Assembly (NCBI GenBank): GCA_910574835.1 | Contig: CAJTDE010000014.1 | Location: forward strand, 1-64,000 | Reading direction: 5' to 3' | Source: Clostridia bacterium | GTDB lineage: Bacteria > Bacillota > Clostridia > Lachnospirales > Lachnospiraceae | DNA: 64,000 bases | Shown: positions 46,831 through 56,203 of the stretch, one piece after another | How positions within the stretch are numbered: position 1 is the first letter of the stretch | How the letters are laid out: each line of letters starts with the position of its first letter | Notes under the pieces: generated by a model | What the model saw: only the letters and a program-made list of their open reading frames with translations | Databases searched by the model: none | What the model was told of the DNA's origin: nothing | Program-made: the position numbers and the translations under genes

Positions 46831-47286
46831 ATGAATAAAGTGATTTTAATGGGACGTTTGACGCGTGATCCGGATGTGCGCTACTCGCAGGGTGAGAATG
46901 CCACGGCGGTAGCAAGATATACACTGGCCGTAGATCGCAGATTTAGAAGAGACGGCGATCAGACCGCAGATTTTATCGGCTGCGTGGCCTTTGGAAGGCA
47001 GGCGGAGTTTGCGGAGAAGTATCTGCGCCAGGGAACCAAGATTGCCATTACCGGGCGGATTCAGACAGGAAGCTATACCAACCGCGACGGACAGAAGGTA
47101 TATACGACGGATGTTGTAGTGGAGGAACAGGAGTTTGCGGAGAGCAAGGCGGCGGCAGGCGAGCATCCCGGCGGCTATCAGCAGCAGGGTTCCTTCCAGC
47201 AGAGTATGCCGGAACCGTCCGCAGCGGCGGGAGACGGCTTTATGAATATCCCGGACGGCATTGACGAGGAGTTGCCCTTCAACTAA
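46831..47286 (+). CDS. ssb: Single-stranded DNA-binding protein
   Basis: The 151-residue protein has an OB fold (VILMGRLTRDPDVRYSQ, DFIGCVAFGRQAEFAEKYL, then GRIQTGSYTNRDGQKVYTT), a glutamine-rich linker and the acidic tip DEELPFN that docks partner proteins. It coats single-stranded DNA in replication and repair. Confidence 0.97.
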   Translation: MNKVILMGRLTRDPDVRYSQGENATAVARYTLAVDRRFRRDGDQTADFIGCVAFGRQAEFAEKYLRQGTKIAITGRIQTGSYTNRDGQKVYTTDVVVEEQEFAESKAAAGEHPGGYQQQGSFQQSMPEPSAAAGDGFMNIPDGIDEELPFN

Positions 47287-47329
47287 CAATCGTGGAATGA
47301 AAAGAGAGATTATATAAGGAGGTAACGGC

Positions 47330-47596
47330 ATGGCTTACACAAAATCCGACAAAGGCGATGCTCCCATGAGAAGAAGGGGCATGGGTCGCAGAAGAAAGAA
47401 AGTCTGTGTATTCTGCGGAAAAGAGAATAATGAGATCAACTATAAAGATGTGAATAAATTAAAGAGATACGTATCTGAGAGAGGAAAGATCCTTCCCAGA
47501 AGAATCACAGGAAACTGTGCAAAGCATCAGAGAGCGCTTACGGTAGCTATCAAGAGAGCGCGTCATATTTCTCTTATGCCCTATGTAATGGACTAA
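47330..47596 (+). CDS. rpsR: 30S ribosomal protein S18
   Basis: The 88-residue basic protein has [20 protein letters not shown] and [20 protein letters not shown], the S18 pattern. The cysteine pair CxxC in the N-terminal part marks the zinc-binding form. ATAAGGAGG precedes ATG 47330. It is the last gene of the operon. Confidence 0.97.
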   Translation: MAYTKSDKGDAPMRRRGMGRRRKKVCVFCGKENNEINYKDVNKLKRYVSERGKILPRRITGNCAKHQRALTVAIKRARHISLMPYVMD

Positions 47597-47603
47597 CACT
47601 TAA

Positions 47604-47633
47604 AGTCGCCGGCGAAAACCGGCGGCTTTTTAT
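47604..47633 (+). terminator. Terminator after rpsR
   Basis: GTCGCCGG and CCGGCGGC form a GC-rich stem around a 6-nt loop, followed by five T residues. Confidence 0.9.
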
Positions 47634-47691
47634 ATGCCTTTTATACATACGGCACAAAGGATTTTATATGGAAAATGTGAAAAATGTGTGT

Positions 47692-47697
47692 TATAAT
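47692..47697 (+). promoter_or_regulatory. -10 box (TATAAT) before gdpP
   Basis: TATAAT lies 58 bp before the gdpP start, preceded by TG. A -35 box is weak (TGGAAA with a 17-bp spacer). Confidence 0.45.
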
Positions 47698-47754
47698 GGT
47701 AACGTTAGCGCACCGACAAGCGCATAAGCAGTATTAAATGACGGAGACAAGAGA

Positions 47755-49806
47755 ATGAAAGAAAAGGTTCGTTTGAAAGGCCGGCTGAGAGGGTATGCAC
47801 AATGGCCGCTGCTGTTGAGTATGCTTCTGCTGGCAATGAACATCTGCATGTATCCAATTTCCGTGAAGGCGGGGCTTTTGGTGTCCGGCTTTTTGGTAGT
47901 TTACGTATTTATTGTTATGACGCTATATCTGCGCAGCAGGACGCAGATCTATAATGAATTGATTGAATTTGCCACGCAATATGGGCAGGTCCAGAGAAAG
48001 CTTTTGAAGGAACTGGCGCTGCCATATGCACTTTTGGATGAAGAGGGGAGAGTGCTGTGGGGGAATACAGCCTTTTTTGAAGCCAGTAAAAAGACAAAGA
48101 AGGCGCTTCACAAATCTATTTCCTGGTTTTTCCCGGAATTTACGAAGGAACAGTTTTTGCAAGAGAACGACAAAGATGAGAAGAGCGTCCGTTTTTCTTT
48201 TGAGGAACGGGACTTTCGGGTAGACATCCGCCGTGTATACATGGAACATGTGATGGAGAACAATGCCCTTATGGATATGGGAGATGATGCGGGCTGTCTG
48301 ATTGCAATCTATATGTTCGATGAAACAGAAATCAATAAATATATTCGCATGAACAAGGAAGAGCGTCTTGTAGCCGGACTCATTTATCTGGACAACTATG
48401 AAGAGGCTTTGGATACGGTGGAAGAAGTGCGACGTTCGCTTCTGGTAGCCTTGGTGGATCGGAAGATCAACAAATATATCGGCGCCTTTGGCGGCATTGT
48501 GAAGAAGATGGAGAAGGATAAGTACTTCATCGCAATTCAGGAAAAGCATCTTCCCATTATGCGGGAAAATAAGTTTGAACTGCTGCAGGATGTAAAGACT
48601 GTGAATATTGGGAATGAGATGGCGGTAACCTTGAGTATAGGCTTGGGATTGAGCGGAGGCAGCTTTGCGGAAAATTATGACTATGCCCGGATTGCCATTG
48701 ATTTAGCGCTGGCCAGAGGGGGAGATCAAGTTGTTACAAAGGAAGGGGAAAGCATTACTTACTTCGGCGGCAAGACGCAGCAGGTAGAAAAGGCTACCCG
48801 TGTGAAGGCTCGCGTGAAGGCTCACGCTTTGCGGGAGTTTATCGAGAGCCGCGACAGAGTTATGGTAATGGGGCACAAGATGGGTGATATGGATTCCTTC
48901 GGGGCATCCATCGGCATTTACAGAGCGGCTAAGGTGCTGGGAAAGCGGGCATATATTGTTATTAATGATATAACAAATTCCGTCCGGCCTTTAAGAGAAA
49001 GCTTTAATGATAATCCAACGTATGAAACAGATATGTTTTTGACAGGGGAACAGGCGTTGGAGATGATCGATCGAAATACGGTCCTGGTAGTGGTAGATAC
49101 CAACCGGCCGAATTATACGGAGTGCAGCGGCTTACTGAGCCGAGCATCCACCATAGTGGTGCTGGATCATCATCGGCAGACTAATGAACAGATTGAAAAT
49201 GCAGTTCTGTCTTACATCGAACCGTATGCATCCTCGGCCTGTGAGATGGTGGCAGAGATTCTTCAGTATTTTGACGAAGGACTGAAGATCAAGACAGCAG
49301 AGGCAGATTGCCTCTATGCGGGAATTGTCCTGGATACGGATAACTTTATGAGAAGAACGGGAGTCAGGACCTTTGAAGCGGCAGCGTTCTTAAGACGCTG
49401 CGGTGCGGACGTAACGCGTGTCCGCAAAATGTTCCGCAATGAGATGGTGGAATATAAGGCAAGGGCGGAAGCAGTTCGTCATGCGGAAGTGTATCATGGA
49501 TTTGCCATATCCATATGCCCCACGGAGAATATTGAGAGTCCTACGATTGTAGGCGCCCAGGCAGCGGATGAGCTGTTGAATATCGTAGGCGTAAGAGCAT
49601 CTATTGTGCTGACCTATTATCAGCAAAAAACCTTTGTCAGCGCTCGTTCCATTGATGAGGTAAATGTACAGATTTTGATGGAGCGTATGGGCGGAGGCGG
49701 TCATATGAATATGGCGGGCGCTCAATTAGTCTGTGAAGTAGAAGAAGCGATGGAAATTGTAAAGCATACGATTGAAAAGATGCAAGAGGAAGGAGAATTT
49801 GAATGA
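47755..49806 (+). CDS. gdpP: Cyclic-di-AMP phosphodiesterase GdpP
   Basis: The 683-residue enzyme has two membrane helices (residues 15-60), a PAS-like region, a degenerate GGDEF domain (about 175-310, without the GGDEF box) and a DHH-DHHA1 module with MGHKMGDMDSFGASIG, VVDTNRP, VLDHHRQ and GGGGHMNMAGAQL. It hydrolyses c-di-AMP and so affects wall homeostasis and osmolyte control. It overlaps rplI by 4 bp (ATGA). Confidence 0.95.
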   Translation: MKEKVRLKGRLRGYAQWPLLLSMLLLAMNICMYPISVKAGLLVSGFLVVYVFIVMTLYLRSRTQIYNELIEFATQYGQVQRKLLKELALPYALLDEEGRVLWGNTAFFEASKKTKKALHKSISWFFPEFTKEQFLQENDKDEKSVRFSFEERDFRVDIRRVYMEHVMENNALMDMGDDAGCLIAIYMFDETEINKYIRMNKEERLVAGLIYLDNYEEALDTVEEVRRSLLVALVDRKINKYIGAFGGIVKKMEKDKYFIAIQEKHLPIMRENKFELLQDVKTVNIGNEMAVTLSIGLGLSGGSFAENYDYARIAIDLALARGGDQVVTKEGESITYFGGKTQQVEKATRVKARVKAHALREFIESRDRVMVMGHKMGDMDSFGASIGIYRAAKVLGKRAYIVINDITNSVRPLRESFNDNPTYETDMFLTGEQALEMIDRNTVLVVVDTNRPNYTECSGLLSRASTIVVLDHHRQTNEQIENAVLSYIEPYASSACEMVAEILQYFDEGLKIKTAEADCLYAGIVLDTDNFMRRTGVRTFEAAAFLRRCGADVTRVRKMFRNEMVEYKARAEAVRHAEVYHGFAISICPTENIESPTIVGAQAADELLNIVGVRASIVLTYYQQKTFVSARSIDEVNVQILMERMGGGGHMNMAGAQLVCEVEEAMEIVKHTIEKMQEEGEFE

Positions 49807-50249
49807 AAGTAATTTTAATAGAGGATGTAAAATCCCTGGGAAAAAAAGGACAGCTTGTAGAGGTAAACGACGGCTATGCCCGCAATTTTATTTTAGCCAA
49901 AAAGCTGGGAGTGGAAGCTACCCCCAAGAATATGAATGATCTGAAGCTGAAAAAAGCTAATGAGGAAAAGGTGGCCAAGGAGATTTATGAGGAGGCCGTA
50001 GCCTTTGCGGAGCAGATTTCCAAGCTGGAGGTCAATGTAAGCATTAAAGCCGGCGAGGGAGGAAAGATATTCGGCTCCGTATCCTCAAAAGAGATCGCGC
50101 AGGCAGCCCAGGAACAGCTTGGAATTGAGCTTGATAAGAAAAAAATGCAGCTGCCCAGCCCCATTAAAACCATTGGAACACAGATGGTTCCCATTAAGCT
50201 GCACCCAAAGGTAACCGCCCGGCTTAAGGTGAATGTAAGAGAAGTATAA
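49803..50249 (+). CDS. rplI: 50S ribosomal protein L9
   Basis: The 148-residue protein starts MKVILIEDVKSLGKKGQLVE, with NDGYARNFILAKKLGVEAT, the L9 N-terminal domain, then the long helix and the C-terminal domain (GGKIFGSVSSKEIA). It stabilises the ribosome near the L1 stalk. gdpP-rplI-dnaB is a standard Firmicutes order. Confidence 0.97.
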   Translation: MKVILIEDVKSLGKKGQLVEVNDGYARNFILAKKLGVEATPKNMNDLKLKKANEEKVAKEIYEEAVAFAEQISKLEVNVSIKAGEGGKIFGSVSSKEIAQAAQEQLGIELDKKKMQLPSPIKTIGTQMVPIKLHPKVTARLKVNVREV

Positions 50250-50250
50250 G

Positions 50251-51594
50251 ATGGAAGAAGCGATTATCAAACGAACGATGCCCCATAGCCAGGAGGCGGA
50301 ACGCTCCATCATTGGCTCTATGATTATGGATCGGGAAGCTATTCTCGTTGCCTCGGAGATTATTACAGGAGAGGACTTTTATCAGAGACAGTACGGCGTA
50401 ATCTTTGAAGCTATGGTAGAGCTGTTTAATCAAAACGAGCCGGTGGACCTGGTTACATTGCAGAATCATCTGCGGGCCAAGGAGGTTCCGGAGGAGATCA
50501 GCAGCATGGAATTTATGCGGGATATCCTGGATTCGGACTTTCGCTCTACCAATATTAAGAAATATGCAAATATTGTGGCGGAGAAATCTATCCTGCGCAA
50601 GCTGATACGGGCCAATGACGAGGTTAGCAATCTCTGCTATGGCGGCGTGGAGTCCTTAGATGAGGTTTTGGAACAGACAGAGAAAAAGATCTTTGATTTG
50701 GTACAGCGGAGAAACAGCGGAGAATTTGTACCGATTAAACAGGTGGTGCTGAATGCCATTCAGAAGATAGAGATAGCCTCCCGGACAAAGGGAAATGTAA
50801 CGGGAGTTGCCACAGGCTTTAAGGATCTGGACTATCAGACATCAGGCTTCCAGCCCTCGGATCTGATTTTGATCGCAGCCCGTCCTTCTATGGGAAAGAC
50901 GGCTTTTGTACTGAATATTGCACAGTATATGGCCTTCCGCCATGATGTGACAGTAGCAATCTTTAGTCTGGAGATGTCCAAGGAGCAGCTGGTGAATCGT
51001 CTCCTGTCAATGGAGTCCGGCGTAGATGCCCAGAAGCTGCGGAACGGAAATCTGACAGACAATGACTGGGAACGCCTTGTAGAAGGAGCGGAGGGCGTGG
51101 CCCGCTCTAATTTGATTATTGATGATACACCGGGTATTACTCTGGCAGAGCTTCGCAGTAAATGCAGGAAATATAAGCTGGAGCATAACCTGGGAATCGT
51201 AATGATCGACTACCTGCAGCTGATGACGGGCAAAGGGCGTTCGTCTGATTCCAGGCAGCAGGAGATTTCCGATATCTCCAGAGGATTGAAGGGCTTGGCA
51301 AGAGAGCTTAATGTACCGGTGGTTGCGCTTTCACAGTTGAGCCGTGCCGTAGAGCAGCGGCCGGATCACAGGCCGATTCTTTCAGACCTTCGTGACTCGG
51401 GAGCGATTGAGCAGGACGCAGATATGGTGATGTTCCTGTATCGGGATAATTATTATAATAAGGATTCCGAGATGAAGAATCTTGCTGAAGTGATTGTGGC
51501 AAAGCAGAGGAACGGCCCTATTGGGACAATTAACTTATTGTGGATGCCGGAGTACACGGCATTTAAAAATTATAATCCAAGACCCATTGTATAG
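50251..51594 (+). CDS. dnaB: Replicative DNA helicase
   Basis: The 447-residue hexameric helicase has the N-terminal DnaB domain (MPHSQEAERSIIGSMIMD) and a RecA-like core with Walker A ARPSMGKTAF, Walker B IVMIDYLQLMTG and the SQLSRAVEQRPDHRP loop. It unwinds DNA at the fork. It starts 1 bp after rplI. Confidence 0.97.
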   Translation: MEEAIIKRTMPHSQEAERSIIGSMIMDREAILVASEIITGEDFYQRQYGVIFEAMVELFNQNEPVDLVTLQNHLRAKEVPEEISSMEFMRDILDSDFRSTNIKKYANIVAEKSILRKLIRANDEVSNLCYGGVESLDEVLEQTEKKIFDLVQRRNSGEFVPIKQVVLNAIQKIEIASRTKGNVTGVATGFKDLDYQTSGFQPSDLILIAARPSMGKTAFVLNIAQYMAFRHDVTVAIFSLEMSKEQLVNRLLSMESGVDAQKLRNGNLTDNDWERLVEGAEGVARSNLIIDDTPGITLAELRSKCRKYKLEHNLGIVMIDYLQLMTGKGRSSDSRQQEISDISRGLKGLARELNVPVVALSQLSRAVEQRPDHRPILSDLRDSGAIEQDADMVMFLYRDNYYNKDSEMKNLAEVIVAKQRNGPIGTINLLWMPEYTAFKNYNPRPIV

Positions 51595-51620
51595 CTATTT
51601 CCATTTTATGTAAATTTTTC

Positions 51621-51648
51621 TTGCAATTTGCTTCAAAGCTGTTATAAT
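51621..51648 (+). promoter_or_regulatory. Promoter of the MerR-like gene
   Basis: TTGCAA and TATAAT are 16 bp apart, about 40 bp before the start codon. Confidence 0.7.
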
Positions 51649-51689
51649 GTAGAATATGGAAAAAATTTACATAAAATTGGAGGGATAAT

Positions 51690-52286
51690 ATGGGCGAGGT
51701 GCGGTATATGATTTCCGATGCGGCCAAGCTGGTAGACGTGGAGGCGCACGTACTCCGTTATTGGGAGGAAGAGCTGGAGCTTCCCATTGGCCGCAATGAA
51801 ATGGGACACCGTTATTATACGGAAGAAAATATTCAGCTGTTTCGGCGGATTCGAGAGCTAAAGGAGCAGGGAGTACAATTAAAGGCCGTCAAGATGCTGA
51901 TTCCGGATTTGGAAAAGGGGGAGGCGGAGATTACTCATCTGCTGGCCCGGGTGGACAAGCTTCCGACACCGGTAGAGGGTCCTGCAGCCATGCATGAGGA
52001 AAAGATGCAGCAGTTCCAGTGCATTATGAGCCGATTGATTTCGGAGGCTTTAGAGGACCACACGGAGAAAATGGGGAAAGAGATCAGCACGCAGGTGAGC
52101 GGCCTTGTGATTAAGGAGATGGACTATCTTCTTCGTATGAAGGAGGAACGTGAGGATGAGCGCTTCAAACGCCTGGATGAGTCCATCCGCAGTTCTCAAA
52201 AGGCAAGGAAGGAGCGGGCGCTGCTGAAAAAGGAAGAGAAGAGGAGGTGGAGCCTTTTCGGACAAAGAAAAGGACAGACCGTGTAG
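51690..52286 (+). CDS. MerR-type helix-turn-helix protein
   Basis: Residues 1-75 are a MerR winged helix (MISDAAKLVDVEAHVLRYWE, then GHRYYTEENIQLFRRIRELK). The rest is a long charged helix, probably coiled coil (MKEEREDERFKRLDESIR), ending KKEEKRRWSLFG. The form recalls RacA/DUF3967-type chromosome or cell-shape proteins more than a classic metal or drug sensor, as no effector-binding cysteines are seen. GGAGG precedes ATG 51690. Confidence 0.85.
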   Translation: MGEVRYMISDAAKLVDVEAHVLRYWEEELELPIGRNEMGHRYYTEENIQLFRRIRELKEQGVQLKAVKMLIPDLEKGEAEITHLLARVDKLPTPVEGPAAMHEEKMQQFQCIMSRLISEALEDHTEKMGKEISTQVSGLVIKEMDYLLRMKEEREDERFKRLDESIRSSQKARKERALLKKEEKRRWSLFGQRKGQTV

Positions 52287-52298
52287 GTCTGTCCTTTT
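52268..52298. terminator. Terminator between the convergent MerR-like and ferredoxin genes
   Basis: AAAAGGACAGACC pairs perfectly with GGTCTGTCCTTTT around GTGTA. The stop codon of the MerR-like gene lies in it, and A/T tracts on both strands fit a bidirectional terminator. Confidence 0.9.
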
Positions 52299-52308
52299 AA
52301 CTACCGAA

Positions 52309-52479
52309 TTATTCAGCGCTAATTGCGCCGGTGGGACATTCAGCTTCGCAGGTACCGCAATCCAGACATGCGTCAGCATCGATTACATACTTGCCGTCGC
52401 CCTCACTGATAGCCTCTGCGGGACAAACTGCCGCACAGGAACCACAATTTGCGCAATCGTCGTTGATTACATATGCCAT
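52309..52479 (-). CDS. 2[4Fe-4S] ferredoxin
   Basis: The minus strand codes for 56 residues starting MAYVINDDCANCGSCAAVCP, with the second cluster motif CLDCGTCEAECP. Both are C-x2-C-x2-C-x3-C-P, so two 4Fe-4S clusters are bound. AAGGAGG lies upstream of the start at 52479. It is a low-potential electron carrier of anaerobic metabolism. Confidence 0.95.
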   Translation of the reverse strand: MAYVINDDCANCGSCAAVCPAEAISEGDGKYVIDADACLDCGTCEAECPTGAISAE

Positions 52480-52610
52480 AATACCGATCCTCCTTATATT
52501 CTCTCGTTTTGGTCCGTCCGGGACCCTACGTGTATTTTAATATAAAGTGCGGAATTATACAAGTGGAAAAATCTAAAAAAGGGAAATGTTATAACGGCAG
52601 TAAAAAATCC

Positions 52611-52639
52611 TTGCAAAATAGTAGGAATTACACTATAAT
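52611..52639 (+). promoter_or_regulatory. Promoter of the DUF1858 gene
   Basis: TTGCAA and TATAAT are 17 bp apart, a near-consensus pair, about 75 bp before the start codon. Confidence 0.75.
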
Positions 52640-52717
52640 AAATTTTGCAGTTAAACAGTACTGCTTTTGGCAACAATATATGATACTGGGAATACAGTTA
52701 AAAGGAGGAAGCTTCAG

Positions 52718-52921
52718 ATGGCAAAGATTACCAAGGACATGCTGATGGGCCAGATCCTTCAGGTGGATGAGAATATGGCCGGGATCCTGATGCGGGAGGG
52801 AATGCACTGCGTGGGTTGTCCGTCTCATCAGTTTGAATCTCTGGAGGAGGCTGCTATGGTTCATGGAATGGACCCGGATGTATTGACAGCACGGCTGAAT
52901 GCATTTTTAGAAGCAGAATAA
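52718..52921 (+). CDS. DUF1858 protein
   Basis: The 67-residue protein reads MAKITKDMLMGQILQVDENM and has GMHCVGCPSHQFESLEEAA, the DUF1858 pattern with the CxGC pair, seen in redox or metal-linked proteins of anaerobes. AAAGGAGG precedes ATG 52718. A terminator follows, so it is monocistronic. Confidence 0.9.
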   Translation: MAKITKDMLMGQILQVDENMAGILMREGMHCVGCPSHQFESLEEAAMVHGMDPDVLTARLNAFLEAE

Positions 52922-52942
52922 ACTATAACATTCATGAAATGG

Positions 52943-52998
52943 AATCGGGCTAAGACCTTGCTTCTCTGATTGGAGAAGAGGAATCAGCCCGATTTTTT
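52943..52998. terminator. Terminator between the DUF1858 gene and mecA
   Basis: AATCGGGCT pairs with AGCCCGATT with an inner CTTCTC/GAGAAG stem, followed by six T residues on the plus strand. It can serve both converging genes. Confidence 0.88.
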
Positions 52999-53004
52999 CA
53001 CATG

Positions 53005-53745
53005 TTATAAAAGGGTAAGCTTTTGAAGTGCTTCATCTCGTATCATAAGCTCTTCATGCTCTTCCAAATAAGCTTCGCTTGCAAGCGCATACTTCTCATT
53101 AGTTCCATACTCGGAGAGGATATTGGAGATCTTGTTAAACTCCTCCGGCGTATGGTTGCTTTTGCGTACCACAAGGCAGTAGCTTCCGTCTTTTTTCAGA
53201 CGGAACAGTGAATTGTGGCCGCCGTAGCAGCCCTCAAGCACATGGGAAACAGAAATCACGGCTTCCAGGCTGGGGAAGAAATACAGGCGGGTCAAATCAA
53301 GCTCCTGCGCTAAGGCAATAGCCTTTTCTTCTTTTTCTTCCTTGGACCCTTCTTTGAGATGGCGTTCAATCAGCTTGCGGAAGATGTCCAGCACATTGTC
53401 GGCGCCTTCGGGCAGCGAGCTTCCCAGATCGGAAAACTCTTCAAAACGGTTCTCTCCCCCCGGAGCAAATTTAGAAAAACGAGTATCCAGCTCTTCAGGG
53501 TCCTCTACCTTTGTGATAATCAGTACAATACACTCATTGGGAAGAGGAATCGCCTCAATCATCAACGGAATATTGTCTGCTTCAAATCCAAAATCAACCG
53601 ATGCCTGCTGCATCATATCGCGGAATAATTCTTTTGTCTTTTCCGTGCCATAGGCCAGCTCACTGAGCTTGATCTGGCGGGTGGCCAGATCATCCTTTGT
53701 CAAAGTGCAGCGTATCTGGTTGTCATTTAATTTTTCTATTCTCAT
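53005..53745 (-). CDS. mecA: Adaptor protein MecA
   Basis: With ATG 53745 the protein has 246 residues. The N-terminal part reads MRIEKLNDNQIRCTLTKDDL, which recognises substrates in MecA. The C-terminal ClpC-binding part has YFFPSLEAVISVSHVLEGCY and GSYCLVVRKSNHTPEEFNK. It delivers proteins to the ClpCP protease. A longer in-frame start (53814) has no supporting ribosome-binding site. Confidence 0.92.
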   Translation of the reverse strand: MRIEKLNDNQIRCTLTKDDLATRQIKLSELAYGTEKTKELFRDMMQQASVDFGFEADNIPLMIEAIPLPNECIVLIITKVEDPEELDTRFSKFAPGGENRFEEFSDLGSSLPEGADNVLDIFRKLIERHLKEGSKEEKEEKAIALAQELDLTRLYFFPSLEAVISVSHVLEGCYGGHNSLFRLKKDGSYCLVVRKSNHTPEEFNKISNILSEYGTNEKYALASEAYLEEHEELMIRDEALQKLTLL

Positions 53746-53919
53746 AATCACCACATCCAAATCTGTAATCGAATTACTTATAACTATTATATACATTTTT
53801 GAAAGTATATACAATATTTAATGATAAGTCAAGATGCTAAAAATACCAATTTTTTTCTTAAAAATTTCTAAATTTTTTAGCTGCCATGCATTTTTGGAAA
53901 AAATTAGAATATAATATAC

Positions 53920-54235
53920 ATAGGAGAACTGCCTGCGGAAAGGAGGCAGATAATATCAGGCATTACATAGGAGCCGGTACGAAAGTCATTTCTGCTCGTG
54001 CCGGGCAGCACAAAGGTAAGCCAGGCTTAGGTTCAGACTCACCGTTTCGGTGAAACATTCCACGATTGTAAAGCAAGAATAAAAAAGCAGACAGATCTCT
54101 TAACAATATCTATCACGAACTCCTTTTGGAGAAAGCGGCGGCGCTGTGAATCCCCATGTATGCGGACCGGACCCCTCTGATGCGGATACATAGCGAAAAT
54201 GGATTCATGGCGTGGCGGCTTTAAAACTTAGATTT
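53920..54235 (+). ncRNA. Structured noncoding region, probable long ncRNA or riboswitch-like leader
   Basis: A TATAAT at 53910-53915 precedes about 310 nt without an open frame. Several stems are plain: CTGCCT/AGGCAG, CCGGTACGA/TCGTGCCGG, AAGCC/GGCTT, CACCG/CGGTG, ACTCC/GGAG, and a far pair TGAATCC/GGATTCA with ATGTAT/ATACAT inside it near the 3' end. The size and many compact stems recall long structured RNAs of Firmicutes such as 6S or raiA RNA, but I cannot match it. A GH18 gene follows about 85 bp later. Confidence 0.5.
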
Positions 54236-54320
54236 TTATTAATTTTTCAGAATGTCGAAAAATAGTGATGACGTGTCGAAAAAATTCTGCTATTATGATA
54301 GAGAATAGGAGGAGTTTGAC

Positions 54321-56126
54321 ATGGCAGCCAAAAAGAGAAGAAAGAGAAGAAGAAGCAGAACCAGAAGCTCTGTGGACAGAAGACAGCTGATACCGGTTCT
54401 GATAGCGATATTTTTGATTATTATTATTCTGCTTATCATGGGAATTAATTTTCTGGTGAAGAAATACAGCCCGTCAGATGAGCGGATGGATTTATATACT
54501 TATTTTAATTTGGAGCCGGGGGATGAGGCCGCGGTTATTATGGAGGATGAGCTTACTGAGATTAGAGCCAGAATCATTGACGGGGAAGCTTATGTAAGCA
54601 CGGATGTTTTGTACGATTATTTGAATCCGCGTTTTTATTGGGACGCAAAGGAGAATCTGCTTTTGTATACGACGCCTACGGAGCTTATCACTGCCCAGGT
54701 GGGCAGCAATGAATATTCGGTTGCAAAGACAAAATATACGGAGAGCTATGCTCCGGTGAAGGTGGACGGCGATACGGCTTATGTGGCGCTGAAATATATT
54801 CAGAAGTATACGGCTATGGAATTTGAGGTAATGACCGACGAAGTGAATCGGGTGCATATCTTAAAGGAATTTGTGGACGCCGATACCATAACAGTGAAAA
54901 AGAATGCCCATGTGCGCTTTGAGCCTGATATTAAAAGCCCTATTTTGACAGATGTGGCAAAGGAGGATGTGCTTTATGTCCTGCCCAAGGAGGAAGGGAT
55001 AGAGGGGTGGACCAGAGTCCGCACAAAGAATGGGTTTATAGGTTTTATCCGTGACAAGTATCTGGGAAGCACAGGACAGGAGACAAGGACGCCCAACTAT
55101 GAGGAGCCGGAATACTCCAGTCTCACAAAGGACCATACCATCAATCTCGCGTGGCACCAGGTGACAAATGCGGATGCCAACAATACGGTGCTGGAAGCCA
55201 TTGCAAAGACAAAGGGCCTGACTACAATTTCACCCACATGGTTCTTCCTGAATGACAACGAAGGCAATATCGAGTCATTGGCAAGTCAGACCTACGTGAA
55301 TTACTGTCATCAGAACGGCATTGAGGTATGGGCGCTTGTAAATGATATCGAGTACAAGGACACGATTATAGATTATGAGATCCTTTCCAGGACATCCTCC
55401 CGCCAGCGTTTGGCAAATAACCTGATAGCAAAGGCAATTGAGTTTGATCTGGACGGCCTGAATATTGATTTTGAGTTTATAAGCCAGGAGTCGTCAAAGG
55501 CGTATCTTCAATTTATCCGGGAGCTGTCCATTATGTGCCGGCTGAATGGAATTGTCCTTTCCATAGACAATTATGTGCCGGCGGACCACAATATGTTCTA
55601 TAACAGGAAGGAACAGGGAATTGTAGCCGATTATGTAATCATTATGGGGTATGACGAACATTACGCGACCTCTCCGGAGGCCGGCTCCGTAGCCAGCATT
55701 GGCTGGGTTCGTGAAGGAATCGAGAACACACTGGAAGAAGTTCCGGCTGAAAAAGTAATCAATGCGGTCCCCTTCTATGCCAGACTGTGGGAGGAACGTC
55801 CCAAAACGGATGAAGAGCTGGCAGAGGAATCGGAAAATGAGGAATATATACCCTACGTAGTGTCCAGCAAGGCATACGGTATGGATGCGGCGGACCGGAT
55901 AGTTTCGGAGAAGGGAGCGGAGAAGGTCTGGAACGACGAATGCGGACAGTATTATGCGGAATATGAAGAGGACGGCAATACCTACAGGATATGGATGGAG
56001 GATGAGGAGTCAATTGAACTAAAGGCAGCTCTGATTCGGGAATACAATCTGGCAGGCATTGCAGCCTGGAAGCTGGGTATGGAGCGTCAGGATGTTTGGG
56101 ATGTTATACTGCGATATGTAAATTGA
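54321..56126 (+). CDS. GH18 family glycosidase with SH3 domain (YaaH/SleL-like)
   Basis: The 601-residue protein has a very basic start, one membrane anchor (about residues 25-48), a copper-amine-oxidase-like N-domain (70-190), a bacterial SH3 domain (about 190-250) and a GH18 barrel with DGLNIDFEF, the equivalent of DGxDxDxE; the last E is the acid/base. Relatives act on peptidoglycan or chitin-like glycans, some in spores. A GGAGGAG precedes ATG 54321. The likely place is the outer face of the membrane. Confidence 0.9.
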   Translation: MAAKKRRKRRRSRTRSSVDRRQLIPVLIAIFLIIIILLIMGINFLVKKYSPSDERMDLYTYFNLEPGDEAAVIMEDELTEIRARIIDGEAYVSTDVLYDYLNPRFYWDAKENLLLYTTPTELITAQVGSNEYSVAKTKYTESYAPVKVDGDTAYVALKYIQKYTAMEFEVMTDEVNRVHILKEFVDADTITVKKNAHVRFEPDIKSPILTDVAKEDVLYVLPKEEGIEGWTRVRTKNGFIGFIRDKYLGSTGQETRTPNYEEPEYSSLTKDHTINLAWHQVTNADANNTVLEAIAKTKGLTTISPTWFFLNDNEGNIESLASQTYVNYCHQNGIEVWALVNDIEYKDTIIDYEILSRTSSRQRLANNLIAKAIEFDLDGLNIDFEFISQESSKAYLQFIRELSIMCRLNGIVLSIDNYVPADHNMFYNRKEQGIVADYVIIMGYDEHYATSPEAGSVASIGWVREGIENTLEEVPAEKVINAVPFYARLWEERPKTDEELAEESENEEYIPYVVSSKAYGMDAADRIVSEKGAEKVWNDECGQYYAEYEEDGNTYRIWMEDEESIELKAALIREYNLAGIAAWKLGMERQDVWDVILRYVN

Positions 56127-56161
56127 CGGCAGCCTGTGTGAATTGAGACATGGAATAAAAG

Positions 56162-56202
56162 AAACCGCCATATATTTTACAAAGAAATATATGGCGGTTT
56201 TC
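56162..56202 (+). terminator. Terminator after the GH18 gene
   Basis: AAACCGCCATATATTT pairs with AAATATATGGCGGTTT around a short loop, followed by T residues. It ends right before the amidase start and overlaps where its ribosome-binding site should lie. Confidence 0.8.
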
Positions 56203-56203
56203 T

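Noticed and set aside
53920-54235. tmRNA, RNase P RNA or SRP RNA
   Set aside because: The conserved ends or cores of these RNAs were not found in the region.
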